Both the position numbers and the translations under genes were made by a program. Under the pieces are notes generated by a model that was not told the DNA's origin, did no database searches, and was given only the letters and a program-made list of their open reading frames with translations. 46,875 nucleotides of DNA from Rhodothermales bacterium (lineage in GTDB: Bacteria; Bacteroidota; Rhodothermia; Rhodothermales; JAHQVL01), in NCBI GenBank assembly GCA_034439735.1, contig JAWXAX010000187.1:1-46875 (forward strand), written 5' to 3'. Numbering within the stretch: the stretch's first letter is position 1; each line of letters opens with the position of its first letter. This document shows, piece after piece, positions 1 to 9,537 of this stretch.

Positions 1-100
1 ACCTGCCAACCTGCAACCTGCCAACCTGCAACCTGCCAACCTGCAACCTGCCAACCTGCAACCTGCCAACCTGCAACCTGCCAACCTGCAACCTGCCAAC
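1..100. repeat. 15-bp tandem repeat (8+7 bp words) downstream of carB
   Basis: Six full copies of the 15-mer acctgccaacctgca and a 10-bp partial copy lie side by side with no mismatches. Each unit is itself an 8-mer (aacctgcc) and a 7-mer (aacctgc) that differ by one base. The array begins at the window edge, so its true length is unknown, and it stops 5 bp from the carB stop codon. It encodes nothing evident and is not a CRISPR, because there are no spacers. It belongs with the other short-word arrays of this window. Confidence 0.95.
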
Positions 101-105
101 CCCTT

Positions 106-2940
106 TCACCTCGACAGATACAAATTCCGCATTTCGTACGGCCGCTGGAAATGTTCGTCGGTGAGCGCGTCGACAAACGCGATCGCTTCACCGGTGCTTT
201 TCATCTCAGGACCCAGCTCCTTGGGCACATCCGGGAATTTGTCCCACGAGAATACGGGCTCCTTGATGGCGAAGCCCTTCAGTGTCGACTCCAGTAAGCC
301 CCTCTCCCTGAAATCGGCAAGTTTGTCGCCCAGAATCACGCGTGTCGCAATGTTGGTCAGGGCAATGCCCGTCGCTTTGGCCACGAAGGGCACGGTGCGC
401 GAGGCACGGGGGTTGGCCTCGATCACGTAGACGATGCCGTCCTTAACAACCAACTGGACGTTGATCATGCCGATCACGTCCAGGCGGTTGGCGATCTCCG
501 TGACATAGCGCCGGATCGTGGCAATAGTTTCTTCGGAGAGGCTGAAGGGGGGCAACACCGCGGTGGAGTCCCCCGAGTGGACGCCGGCGGGCTCGATGTG
601 CTGCATGATGCCGGAGATCCAGACTTCATCGCCGTCTCGAATCGCATCCGCGTCAATCTCTACCCCATTCTCAAGGAACACGTCTAGCAGGATTTGATTG
701 TCCGGCATGAGCTTGATAATCTGACCGACGTACTGCTCTACTTCTTTTTTGTTGATAGCGATGCGCATCCCCTGCCCCCCGAGCACATAACTCGGCCTCA
801 CGAGGATCGGGTAGCCGATACGCTCGGCCACCTCGACGGCCTGGCTGATCGTGCGAGCCGTTCCATACCGAGGGTACGGGATTTCAAGCTCCTTGAGGAT
901 GTCCGAAAACTTACCCCGATCCTCGGCATCGTCCATCCGTTCGTAGGAAGTGCCCAGAATCGGGACGCCGAAACGGACGAGATCGGCGGCCAGCTTGAGG
1001 GCCGTCTGGCCACCGAACTGGACGATCACGCCGGCGAGGCCCTCCCGCTCGTGCTCGATGATGTTGTACACCCGCTCCCAGAACACGGGCTCGAAATAGA
1101 GCTTGTCCGCGATGTCGAAATCGGTCGACACAGTCTCGGGGTTGCAGTTGATCATGATAGCTTCGTAGCCCATCTCGCGGGAGCCCAACACGCCGTGGAC
1201 GCAGGAATAGTCGAACTCGATCCCCTGCCCGATCCGGTTCGGACCGCTGCCGAGGATGATCACTTTCTTGCGATCGGACGGGATGCTCTCGTTGGAAGTC
1301 TCGAAGCTGGAGTAATAATAGGGCGTTTGCGCTGGAAACTCGCCGGCGCAGGTATCGACAAGCTGGAACGTCGGGATCACGCCAAGTCGCTTGCGAAGGT
1401 CCCGCACGTCGTCTTCCGTGACCGTGTCCTTGACGAGATAAGCGATCTGGACGTCCGAAAACCCGTGCTGCTTGATGCGACGCATACACGCGGCGTCGAT
1501 ATCGGCCAGGGTATGCGTAGAGATCATATCCTCGAGGCGCACGATGTCCTCGATCTGGCAGAGAAACCAGGGATCGACACTGGTAATGTCGGATACTTCC
1601 TCCACGGAAGCACCCAGTTTGAAGGCGTTGCGAATCTGGAGGGTGCAGTCCCAGTAGGGCTTCTGGAGACGCTCGCGGACCTCGGCGCGCGGGCTGTTTT
1701 CCCGATCGCCGCCGAGGCCGGCGTAGCCAATTTCCAGGCTCTGCCAGGCTTTCTGGAGACTTTCGGGGAAGGTGCGGCCTATGGCCATCACCTCTCCCAC
1801 CGCCTTCATCTGCGTGGTGAGCTCTTCATCCACCCCCTCGAACTTGTCGAAGTTGAACCGGGGGATCTTGGTCACCACATAGTCGATCGATGGCTCGAAG
1901 CAGGCACTGGTGGTGCCGGTGACTTCGTTCGGGAGTTCATCGAGTGTGTAGCCGACAGCCAGTCGTGAGGCAACCTTCGCGATCGGGTAGCCCGTTGCCT
2001 TGGACGCCAGGGCCGAGGAGCGCGAGACGCGCGGGTTGATCTCGATGGCCACCATCCGGCCGGTTTCGGGCTGGACGGCGAACTGGACGTTGCAGCCGCC
2101 GGCGAAGGTCCCAATCGAACGCATCATGCGGATCGCGGCGTCGCGCATGTGCTGGTACTGTTTGTCGCTCAAGGTCTGCGCCGGCGCCACCGTCACCGAG
2201 TCTCCGGTGTGGACGCCCATCGGGTCGATGTTCTCGATCGAGCAGACGATGATGACGTTATCGTTCGCGTCGCGGAGCAACTCGAGCTCGTACTCTTTCC
2301 ACCCGAACAGGCACTCTTCGATGAGCACCTCGTGGACCGGGGACATTTCGAGGCCACGCGTCACCTTCCGGTCGAACTCGTCCAGCGACCATACGATGCC
2401 GCCGCCCGAGCCGCCCAGGGTAAACGAGGGGCGGATGACCACCGGCACCCCGCCCAGCTCCTGGGTGATCTCCTTGGCTTCGAGCAGGCTTTTGGCAACG
2501 CGGCTGCGGCCCTGGTCGATGCCGATCCGCTCCATCAGATCGCGGAATTTCTGCCGATCCTCGGTGATTTCAATGGCATCGATATCGACGCCAATCACTT
2601 CGATTCCCATCTTCTCCCAGTAACCCTCCGCGTGAAGACGCTGGGCCAGGTTCAGCGCGGTCTGACCGCCCATGGTAGGAAGCACGGCGTCAGGCTTCTC
2701 GATCTCCACGATGGCCTTGATGGACGCCGGCGTGAGCTCGCGCAGATAGATGCGGTCCGCCGTCATCGGATCCGTCATGATGGTCGCCGGATTCGAATTG
2801 ACGAGCACCACTCTGTAGCCTTCGGAGCGCAGCGCGCGCGCCGCCTGGGTGCCGGAGTAGTCAAATTCACAGGCCTGGCCGATGACGATCGGGCCGGAGC
2901 CGATGAGCAGGATGGTATGGATATCGGTTCGCTTGGGCAT
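106..2940 (-). CDS. carB: Carbamoyl-phosphate synthase large subunit, lacking the MGS-like domain
   Basis: Makes carbamoyl phosphate from bicarbonate, ATP and the ammonia delivered by CarA, feeding pyrimidine and arginine synthesis in the cytoplasm. The two homologous halves are clear. The N-half has GSGPIVIGQ near residue 10 and ATP-grasp motif [12 protein letters not shown]. The C-half has [16 protein letters not shown] and [14 protein letters not shown]. The start chosen (MPKRTDIHT) fits the family; the open frame continues 49 codons upstream into the carA end but that extension has no family likeness. At 944 residues it is about 130 shorter than the E. coli protein (1073), ending just after [11 protein letters not shown], where the C-terminal allosteric MGS-like domain would begin. 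That domain binds UMP/IMP/ornithine in E. coli, so feedback control here must differ. To my knowledge short CarB is common in Bacteroidota. It lies 67 bp downstream of carA in the same direction, a likely operon. Confidence 0.97.
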   Translation of the reverse strand: MPKRTDIHTILLIGSGPIVIGQACEFDYSGTQAARALRSEGYRVVLVNSNPATIMTDPMTADRIYLRELTPASIKAIVEIEKPDAVLPTMGGQTALNLAQRLHAEGYWEKMGIEVIGVDIDAIEITEDRQKFRDLMERIGIDQGRSRVAKSLLEAKEITQELGGVPVVIRPSFTLGGSGGGIVWSLDEFDRKVTRGLEMSPVHEVLIEECLFGWKEYELELLRDANDNVIIVCSIENIDPMGVHTGDSVTVAPAQTLSDKQYQHMRDAAIRMMRSIGTFAGGCNVQFAVQPETGRMVAIEINPRVSRSSALASKATGYPIAKVASRLAVGYTLDELPNEVTGTTSACFEPSIDYVVTKIPRFNFDKFEGVDEELTTQMKAVGEVMAIGRTFPESLQKAWQSLEIGYAGLGGDRENSPRAEVRERLQKPYWDCTLQIRNAFKLGASVEEVSDITSVDPWFLCQIEDIVRLEDMISTHTLADIDAACMRRIKQHGFSDVQIAYLVKDTVTEDDVRDLRKRLGVIPTFQLVDTCAGEFPAQTPYYYSSFETSNESIPSDRKKVIILGSGPNRIGQGIEFDYSCVHGVLGSREMGYEAIMINCNPETVSTDFDIADKLYFEPVFWERVYNIIEHEREGLAGVIVQFGGQTALKLAADLVRFGVPILGTSYERMDDAEDRGKFSDILKELEIPYPRYGTARTISQAVEVAERIGYPILVRPSYVLGGQGMRIAINKKEVEQYVGQIIKLMPDNQILLDVFLENGVEIDADAIRDGDEVWISGIMQHIEPAGVHSGDSTAVLPPFSLSEETIATIRRYVTEIANRLDVIGMINVQLVVKDGIVYVIEANPRASRTVPFVAKATGIALTNIATRVILGDKLADFRERGLLESTLKGFAIKEPVFSWDKFPDVPKELGPEMKSTGEAIAFVDALTDEHFQRPYEMRNLYLSR

Positions 2941-3007
2941 GGGTAGGGGTCCCGCGGGGCGGGCACATGTATCAGAAAGAGGATAGATGGCGAAGGAAGC
3001 GACGCGC

Positions 3008-4180
3008 TTAGAGGGCCGCGTAGATGCCGGATGAAGGTGCGCGTCTGCCGGCGCGGCCGCTGGCGGCGATATCCGCCAGAAACTCATCGAATAGGTAGGC
3101 GCTATCGTGCGGCCCCGGCGAGGCCTCGGGGTGGTACTGGACGCTGAGCCCGGTGAATGCCTTAAAACGCATGCCCTCGAGCGTCCGGTCGTTGAGATTC
3201 ACGTGTGTCATGGCGGCCACGCGCTCGTCGAGCGACTCGAGTTTGACGGCAAAGCCGTGGTTCTGGGTGGTCACCTCGACCCGCCGGGTCGTCAGGTTCT
3301 GCACGGGGTGGTTGGCGCCGCGGTGGCCGACGAACATCTTATAAACCTCGATACCCTGGGAGAGCGCCATCAATTGATGCCCGAGGCAGATGCCGAACAT
3401 TGGGATGCCCGTCGTGGCGGCGTTTTTCACCATCACGATCGCATCCTTCATCGCACGCGGGTCGCCAGGGCCGTTCGACAGGAACAGGCCGTCGGGTTGC
3501 CATCCCAGCACCTCTTCGATGGACGTGTGGGACGGGAATACCCGGACTTCGCATCCGCGCTGCTTGAACATCCGAAGGATGTTAAACTTCACCCCGAAGT
3601 CGTACACCGCGATCCGCGGCCCGTCCCCTTCGCAGTAGAGGTAGGCAGCGTCGGTCGTGACGTGGGAAGCCAGCTCCAACCCGTCCATCGACGGCCAGGA
3701 ACGGGCGCGTTCGACCAGGCTCTCGTCTACCAGGTCGACCGACGAGATGACGGCATTCATCACCCCCTTCGCCCGGATGTGGCGGACCAGGAAGCGGGTG
3801 TCGACGCCCGAGATGCCCACGAGTTTGTGGCGCTGCATGAACGAACCGAGTGACTCACTGGCCAGGGGGTTCGAATACCGCTCGGTGAAGGAGCGGACGA
3901 CCAGGCCGGCGATCATCGGTTTTTGGGCCTCCATGTCGCTATCGAAAGCGCCGTAGTTGCCGATGTGCGGGTACGTCATCATCATCACCTGGCCGTGGTA
4001 CGACGGATCGGTGGCGATTTCCTGGTACCCCATCATACTGGTATTAAAACACAACTCGCCGCCGGTTTCGCCGATGTGTCCGATGGCTTTACCGGATACG
4101 ACGGTGCCATCGGCGAGCGCGAGTTTGCAGGGTTGGACGGAGGGAAGAGGAGCGATCTGGTGCATGTCGGTGTCGGGCAT
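3008..4180 (-). CDS. carA: Carbamoyl-phosphate synthase small (glutaminase) subunit
   Basis: Class I glutamine amidotransferase that hydrolyses glutamine and channels ammonia to CarB. The 390 residues match the usual 380-390. The N-terminal CPSase domain has [19 protein letters not shown]. The amidotransferase domain carries the nucleophile C265 (FGICLGHQ) and the H350/E352 pair (YHPEASPGP), so the triad is complete. The start at 4180 is an ATG; a second ATG five codons on is equally possible. The last 20 or so residues, rich in Arg and Ser, extend past the family core. It is the first gene of carAB, and its leader contains a terminator-like hairpin about 30 bp upstream of the start. Confidence 0.97.
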   Translation of the reverse strand: MPDTDMHQIAPLPSVQPCKLALADGTVVSGKAIGHIGETGGELCFNTSMMGYQEIATDPSYHGQVMMMTYPHIGNYGAFDSDMEAQKPMIAGLVVRSFTERYSNPLASESLGSFMQRHKLVGISGVDTRFLVRHIRAKGVMNAVISSVDLVDESLVERARSWPSMDGLELASHVTTDAAYLYCEGDGPRIAVYDFGVKFNILRMFKQRGCEVRVFPSHTSIEEVLGWQPDGLFLSNGPGDPRAMKDAIVMVKNAATTGIPMFGICLGHQLMALSQGIEVYKMFVGHRGANHPVQNLTTRRVEVTTQNHGFAVKLESLDERVAAMTHVNLNDRTLEGMRFKAFTGLSVQYHPEASPGPHDSAYLFDEFLADIAASGRAGRRAPSSGIYAAL

Positions 4181-4487
4181 TCAGGTTCAGGCCAGAACGT
4201 ACTGATACAAAAAAACCCTCCCGAAAAACGGGAAGGTTTCAGCCAAAAAATCGGCCGCTTCTACAGATGGACTTGTTCAGCGGTATCGGCAACACGTGCG
4301 TCAAGGGCCAATCGGTGAATTTACAGTCGGTGGAGTTAACGGTCGGTAGATTTCAGGGGCGGATTCAAGGTAAGCACGTCGCGGAAAGCGATCAACCTCC
4401 AAACGCAATCATCCCCAATACGTTTCATCAAGAAACTGCTGATTTGAAACGAAGTATCTACGGCACCCTTATACACGGCCATCGCCC
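4181..4487. promoter_or_regulatory. Divergent carA / tonB-like intergenic region with three direct repeats
   Basis: This 307-bp gap must hold the promoters for carAB (left) and the TonB-type gene (right). Besides the hairpin, it contains three similar 9-mers in direct orientation at 4309-4317 (CAATCGGTG), 4324-4332 (CAGTCGGTG) and 4340-4348 (CGGTCGGTA), spaced 15 and 16 bp. Such spacing could be an operator, but no regulator is identified. A 48-codon minus-strand open frame in the gap has no recognisable features and was not called. Confidence 0.45.
4209..4239 (-). terminator. Terminator-like hairpin in the carA leader (possible attenuator)
   Basis: Read on the minus strand, an 11-bp stem (4229-4239 with 4213-4223, one G-U pair) closes a TTTTT loop and is followed by seven T. 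That is a canonical intrinsic terminator. No convincing minus-strand gene lies upstream before the TonB gene, which runs the other way, so the hairpin sits inside the carAB leader. This is the arrangement expected of a transcription attenuator. Confidence 0.7.
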
Positions 4488-5168
4488 TTGCGCCCGACAC
4501 GGACATACGACGACCCGATTGCGTATCGCCTCCGCGTGCTGGGCTGTATACTGGCGAGTCAGTGCCTCCTCTGGGCGGCGTTTCGGTTCTGGCCCATTCA
4601 GCCGGCCAGCCCCAATCCCGCACGCGTGTACGATATTGCCGGGCAGGAGATCATCGCGCTGGAGGAAATCATGCCCACGCGGCAGCTCCGCCAGGCCCCA
4701 CGGCCACCCGCGCCGCCAGTGCCGGTGGTGTCGCCGGACGACATTCTGCTGGACACGGAAATGATATTTGACGACAGGAAGCTGGCGCTGGATGTCTACG
4801 GGGAGGAGGAAAACGCGGCCGTGGGGAACGAAGCGATCGCCGCCGGCCTCGCGGCGCCGGCTACAGCCCCCCGGGCCATCCGTTTCGTCGAGCCCGAATA
4901 TACATCAGAAGCCCGTCGCAACCGGGTGCGCGCCGAGGTGGTCGTTCGGGTGCTGGTAGATGAAAAAGGGGCCGTCGTGGAGGCCACCCTGGTGGAGCGG
5001 TACCAGGTGGATGCGGCCGGCGAAAACCGGCAGCCGGTGACAAAGCTGGCGTACGGACTGGAGGAGGCGTCGGTGGAAGCGGCCCGCCGTTGGTTGTTCC
5101 AGCCGGCGCGGGAAGCCGGGCGCTCCGTTCGCAGTTACACGACGCTCACCTTCCGCTTCGGCGTCTAA
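4488..5168 (+). CDS. TonB-family energy transducer
   Basis: A 226-residue protein with a short cytoplasmic N-terminus, one membrane anchor at about residues 16-34, a proline-rich periplasmic linker (PRPPAPPVPVV) and a C-terminal TonB domain (VEPEYTSEARRNRVRAEVVV onward). Proteins of this type couple the inner-membrane proton gradient, through ExbB/ExbD, to outer-membrane receptors. Neither ExbBD nor a TonB-dependent receptor is nearby. The only start compatible with keeping the anchor is a TTG at 4488; the frame closes 45 bp upstream and has no ATG or GTG before it. No Shine-Dalgarno is seen. The stop overlaps the end of the convergent kinase gene by 4 bp. Confidence 0.85.
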   Translation: MRPTRTYDDPIAYRLRVLGCILASQCLLWAAFRFWPIQPASPNPARVYDIAGQEIIALEEIMPTRQLRQAPRPPAPPVPVVSPDDILLDTEMIFDDRKLALDVYGEEENAAVGNEAIAAGLAAPATAPRAIRFVEPEYTSEARRNRVRAEVVVRVLVDEKGAVVEATLVERYQVDAAGENRQPVTKLAYGLEEASVEAARRWLFQPAREAGRSVRSYTTLTFRFGV

Positions 5169-5893
5169 AACCGCGAATCCGCATCCGAGGCGCCGGCCGG
5201 CGTGAAGTACGTCGTGCCCGGGTGGTTCAGCGTGGCGATGACCCGCGCGAGTTCATCGAGATGGGCCGGGTTGTTCACGAAGTCGATATGGGTCGCCTTT
5301 ATGATGAGGAGCGGGCAACGCGTGAACCGGAAAAAGTAGAAGTTATAGGCCTCGTTGAGCGACTCGATATACCCGCGACTCATGCGGGCTTCGTAGCTGC
5401 GCTGCCGCTCGTCGATGTTTTTCATCAGCCGCTCCGTGTTGGACTGAAGGTACACCACGAGGTCGGGAGACGGCGTTACCACCTGCATCTGGTTGAACAG
5501 CGTCTCATACAACTGAAGCTCGTCGTCCTGCAGGTTCAGGTGCGCGAAGATGCGGTCTTTGTCAAAGATATAATCACTGATCACCACCTGGTGGAACAGG
5601 TCGCGCTCCAGGAGCGACTTCTGTTGCCGGAAGCGACTGGCGAGGAAGCTGAGCTGGGTATGGAAGGCCCACCGCTTCCTATCCTCATAAAAGCGCTCCA
5701 GAAACGGGTTCTGATTGAACTCTTCGAGGACAAGTTGCCCGTTGAACCGTTGCGCCAGGAGGCGGGCAAGCGACGTCTTGCCGGCCCCGATGACCCCCTC
5801 GATGACGATATACCGCAGGTCGTCGCGCAGCGCGCCGGGCGCCTGCTCGGGCGTCCTTTCCGTGCTGTCTATAGTCTCGTCCGCGTGTATCAT
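5165..5893 (-). CDS. Deoxynucleoside kinase (dGK/dAK family)
   Basis: Phosphorylates deoxynucleosides in the salvage of DNA precursors. The 242-residue protein has an N-terminal tail of about 25 residues, the P-loop GVIGAGKTS at 33-41, the substrate-binding glutamate region LVLEEF at 55-59, the DKDRIF segment at 111-116 matching the family's DR motif, and an arginine-rich lid (DERQRSYEARMSRGY). This pattern is that of the small deoxyadenosine/deoxyguanosine kinases; which base is preferred cannot be read from the sequence. It follows folK by 45 bp in the same direction, a pairing I recall in other Bacteroidota, and overlaps the convergent TonB gene by 4 bp. Confidence 0.93.
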   Translation of the reverse strand: MIHADETIDSTERTPEQAPGALRDDLRYIVIEGVIGAGKTSLARLLAQRFNGQLVLEEFNQNPFLERFYEDRKRWAFHTQLSFLASRFRQQKSLLERDLFHQVVISDYIFDKDRIFAHLNLQDDELQLYETLFNQMQVVTPSPDLVVYLQSNTERLMKNIDERQRSYEARMSRGYIESLNEAYNFYFFRFTRCPLLIIKATHIDFVNNPAHLDELARVIATLNHPGTTYFTPAGASDADSRF

Positions 5894-5938
5894 AGGGTCA
5901 TGATGGCCAGTGTCCGCAAAAACCTAGGGCCGGCCGGG

Positions 5939-6469
5939 TCATGAGTCAAGCAGGTTACCGGCAAAAACAGAAACCTTACCGGTATCTTCGCACCGGGCGA
6001 GGAGGTCTGCAACTGTCGCGTCAAACGGGGACGGCACAAAAAAATCGGGCGCGATGGCCGCCCAGGGCGCGAGCACGAAACGCCGACGATCGAGTCGTGG
6101 ATGGGGGATGATCAGATCGCCGGCCGAGAAGGTGAGGGCGCCGTACGCGAGCAGGTCGATGTCCAGCGTGCGCGGCTCCCATCCCACGCGGGTGCGTAAA
6201 CGCCCGCCCTCCCGCTCGATGGCCTGCGTAATCGCGAGCAATTCGGCGGGAGCGAGGGCCGTGCAGACCTTGACGACGGCGTTGAGGTAGTCGGGCTGCA
6301 CGTCGTCCGCCGTCTGCGTATGGGCGCGGGTCTCGAAGACCGACGATCCGTGCGTGACGCACACTTGGGGATGTTCGGCCAGCCGGCGAACCGCCGATTG
6401 CAGATTGTGGAGGCGGTCGCCGAGGTTGGACCCCAACGCCAGATAGGCTCCGACGACGAGAGACGGCAT
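5939..6469 (-). CDS. folK: 2-amino-4-hydroxy-6-hydroxymethyldihydropteridine pyrophosphokinase
   Basis: Transfers pyrophosphate from ATP to the pterin alcohol, a step of folate synthesis. The 176-residue product has the family hallmarks: YLALGSNLGDR at the N-terminus, DYLNAVV, the substrate/ATP loop GWEPRTLDIDLL and IPHPRLDRRRFVLAPW. The start at 6469 (MPSLVVGAYLALG) is chosen because it places the first beta strand at the N-terminus. The longer open frame begins with a TTG inside the upstream terminator and is not credible. Probably co-transcribed with the deoxynucleoside kinase that follows. Confidence 0.95.
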   Translation of the reverse strand: MPSLVVGAYLALGSNLGDRLHNLQSAVRRLAEHPQVCVTHGSSVFETRAHTQTADDVQPDYLNAVVKVCTALAPAELLAITQAIEREGGRLRTRVGWEPRTLDIDLLAYGALTFSAGDLIIPHPRLDRRRFVLAPWAAIAPDFFVPSPFDATVADLLARCEDTGKVSVFAGNLLDS

Positions 6470-6533
6470 GTGTGCACGCAGTGACGGATGAAAACGTTGC
6501 GTGTAGACGCGTCGCCATCCGATCGGTTCTATC

Positions 6534-6564
6534 AAAAAAAAGCCCAGCCTTACGGGGCTGAGCT
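6534..6564 (-). terminator. Intrinsic terminator after the 47-residue gene
   Basis: On the minus strand, a 9-bp stem (6556-6564 with 6541-6549, one G-U pair) and 6-base loop are followed by eight T. It sits between the small membrane-protein gene and folK, so it should end the former's transcript and separate it from folK. Confidence 0.85.
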
Positions 6565-6625
6565 TGAGTTCGCCTCAACGATTGCTCGTTGTCCGGGAGG
6601 CGAATACCGTTGGTCGCGGTGCTGG

Positions 6626-6769
6626 TCAGGCCAGCGAGATGACGCCGAAATAGTCTAATAACAACACGGCATTCATCAACACAAGCATGAACATTAACAC
6701 CAGCCCCGACACCATATCTTCGTTCGAAAATTCTTCCGTACCCGTTTCCAGGTTGTTCGGATACTCCAT
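6626..6769 (-). CDS. Small single-span membrane protein, 47 residues
   Basis: I do not recognise this protein. It has an acidic, polar N-terminal half (MEYPNNLETGTEEFSNED) and a strongly hydrophobic C-terminal half (residues 19-47) that could form one transmembrane helix. The gene starts with ATG and is followed 60 bp later by a well-formed intrinsic terminator on the same strand, which supports a real transcription unit. The open frame extends upstream of the ATG through palindromic repeats, and that part is not credible as coding. Small size and lack of homology evidence keep the confidence moderate. Confidence 0.5.
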   Translation of the reverse strand: MEYPNNLETGTEEFSNEDMVSGLVLMFMLVLMNAVLLLDYFGVISLA

Positions 6770-6890
6770 GTGCGTCCAGGCTGCAGGGATTTTAGAGCCA
6801 GCTCGAGCGGGACCTGATACCGCCCTCCTGCCTCTGAATAGGGTATCGGCGAGTGCTCGGGGCTTCTTAAATAGCCAGGTGATAGTCGTA

Positions 6891-6913
6891 GAGACGCTCC
6901 TGTGGAGCGTCTC
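6891..6913. repeat. Palindromic element, GAGACGCTCC arms
   Basis: Perfect 10-bp inverted repeat with a 3-base loop (tgt); outer GTCG and CGAC can extend the stem past a small internal loop. It belongs to the same family as 6961-6987 and the pair at the right-hand window end: outer GAGAC conserved, inner arm different but still complementary. Confidence 0.9.
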
Positions 6914-6960
6914 CCGACGGCAATCAACCATCCTGAAGGTTTCGACGGGTTTAAACCTCG

Positions 6961-6987
6961 CAGAGACGCCCCACCGGGGCGTCTCTG
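6961..6987. repeat. Palindromic element, CAGAGACGCCCC arms
   Basis: Perfect 12-bp inverted repeat with a 3-base loop (acc). It lies 47 bp after the first palindrome in the 316-bp gap 6770-7085. Apart from these two elements I see no gene or structure in that gap; it must hold the promoters of the two flanking divergent small genes. Confidence 0.9.
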
Positions 6988-7085
6988 CTGCGATGCGTTG
7001 GCAGTGTGCATTGAACCACCATCCCCCAAACTTTTCCCCCGGCCGGCCGTAGTTCCTTTCATCCATTCCCAACCGCGAAACAGTT

Positions 7086-7355
7086 ATGGACATGCCCGCC
7101 GACGAACCCGAATCTGGCTTCCCTTTCGACGCACTTAACTCCCTCGGCCTGTCCCTGGATCAGGTCGACTGGGAACGCGAACTCAAACGCATCGGCGCCC
7201 TGACGGGCAGCGTCGTCGGCTCCTACGTGTCCAGCCGGATGGCCCTATCGCTCGGCCTACGACTCGTTTCGGTCGTTGGAGGCACGTACAGCGGCCTTAT
7301 CGCCGCCACAGTCGCCTATGAGGCTTGGCGGTATTATTGTGGGAAAGAAGTATAG
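7086..7355 (+). CDS. Small hypothetical protein, 89 residues
   Basis: Not recognised. The first 40 residues are acidic and predicted soluble (MDMPADEPESGFPFDALNSL); residues 38-80 are rich in Gly, Ser, Val and Leu (TGSVVGSYVSSRMALSLGLR) and could form one or two membrane helices, followed by YEAWRYYCGKEV. A second ATG lies two codons downstream. It ends 8 bp before the convergent thiC stop with no terminator between. Reasonable length and composition support it as a gene, but no function is offered. Confidence 0.55.
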   Translation: MDMPADEPESGFPFDALNSLGLSLDQVDWERELKRIGALTGSVVGSYVSSRMALSLGLRLVSVVGGTYSGLIAATVAYEAWRYYCGKEV

Positions 7356-7363
7356 GTGGGGGG

Positions 7364-9319
<1,956 letters not shown>

Positions 9320-9369
9320 TCAGGCGAAGCCAGCGGCGGGCGGCCGCTCGGAGATTGACGAGTAGTAAG

Positions 9370-9468
9370 CTTCCCTACGCCGGTGTTAGCCGGATCAGGT
9401 TCCAAGGGACTCTCTCAGCCCGACTCGACAGCCAGTATCCGGTCTGTCGCAGCGGCACCCCTAGCTTC
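9370..9468 (-). promoter_or_regulatory. TPP riboswitch (THI element) controlling thiC
   Basis: On the minus strand the element runs from a CTAGGGGTGCC box through GGCTGAGAGAGTCCC and GAACCTGATCCGGCTAA to ACACCGGCGTAGGGAAG. These are the conserved segments of the THI-box aptamer, in order and at normal spacing, with a short variable P3a arm at about 9420-9447. It ends 80 bp before the thiC start. No T-run terminator follows the aptamer, so control of translation start is more likely than termination. Confidence 0.96.
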
Positions 9469-9470
9469 GC

Positions 9471-9490
9471 GGGTCCGTTCGTGCGGACCC
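9471..9490 (-). other. Hairpin just upstream of the TPP aptamer
   Basis: A perfect 7-bp stem, GGGTCCG with CGGACCC, closes a 6-base loop immediately 5' of the aptamer on the minus strand. It lacks a T-run. It could be the 3' end structure of the DUF1501 transcript or part of the thiC leader. Confidence 0.6.
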
Positions 9491-9537
9491 GTCGGTTGTA
9501 TCGCCGTCTGGACGGGATGATCCCGGCCCGGCACGCG

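Noticed and set aside
1-100. CRISPR array
   Set aside because: Copies are contiguous 15-mers with no spacers, and no cas gene is near.
694-1968. 424-codon open frame antisense to carB
   Set aside because: It mirrors carB in GC-rich sequence, has no recognisable motif and is fully covered by a clear gene.
2941-3087. N-terminal extension of carB
   Set aside because: The extra 49 residues have no family likeness and overlap the carA end; the ATG at 2940 gives the conserved N-terminus.
4336-4623. 95-codon minus-strand frame upstream of carA
   Set aside because: It overlaps the TonB gene start, has no motif, and better fits untranslated leader.
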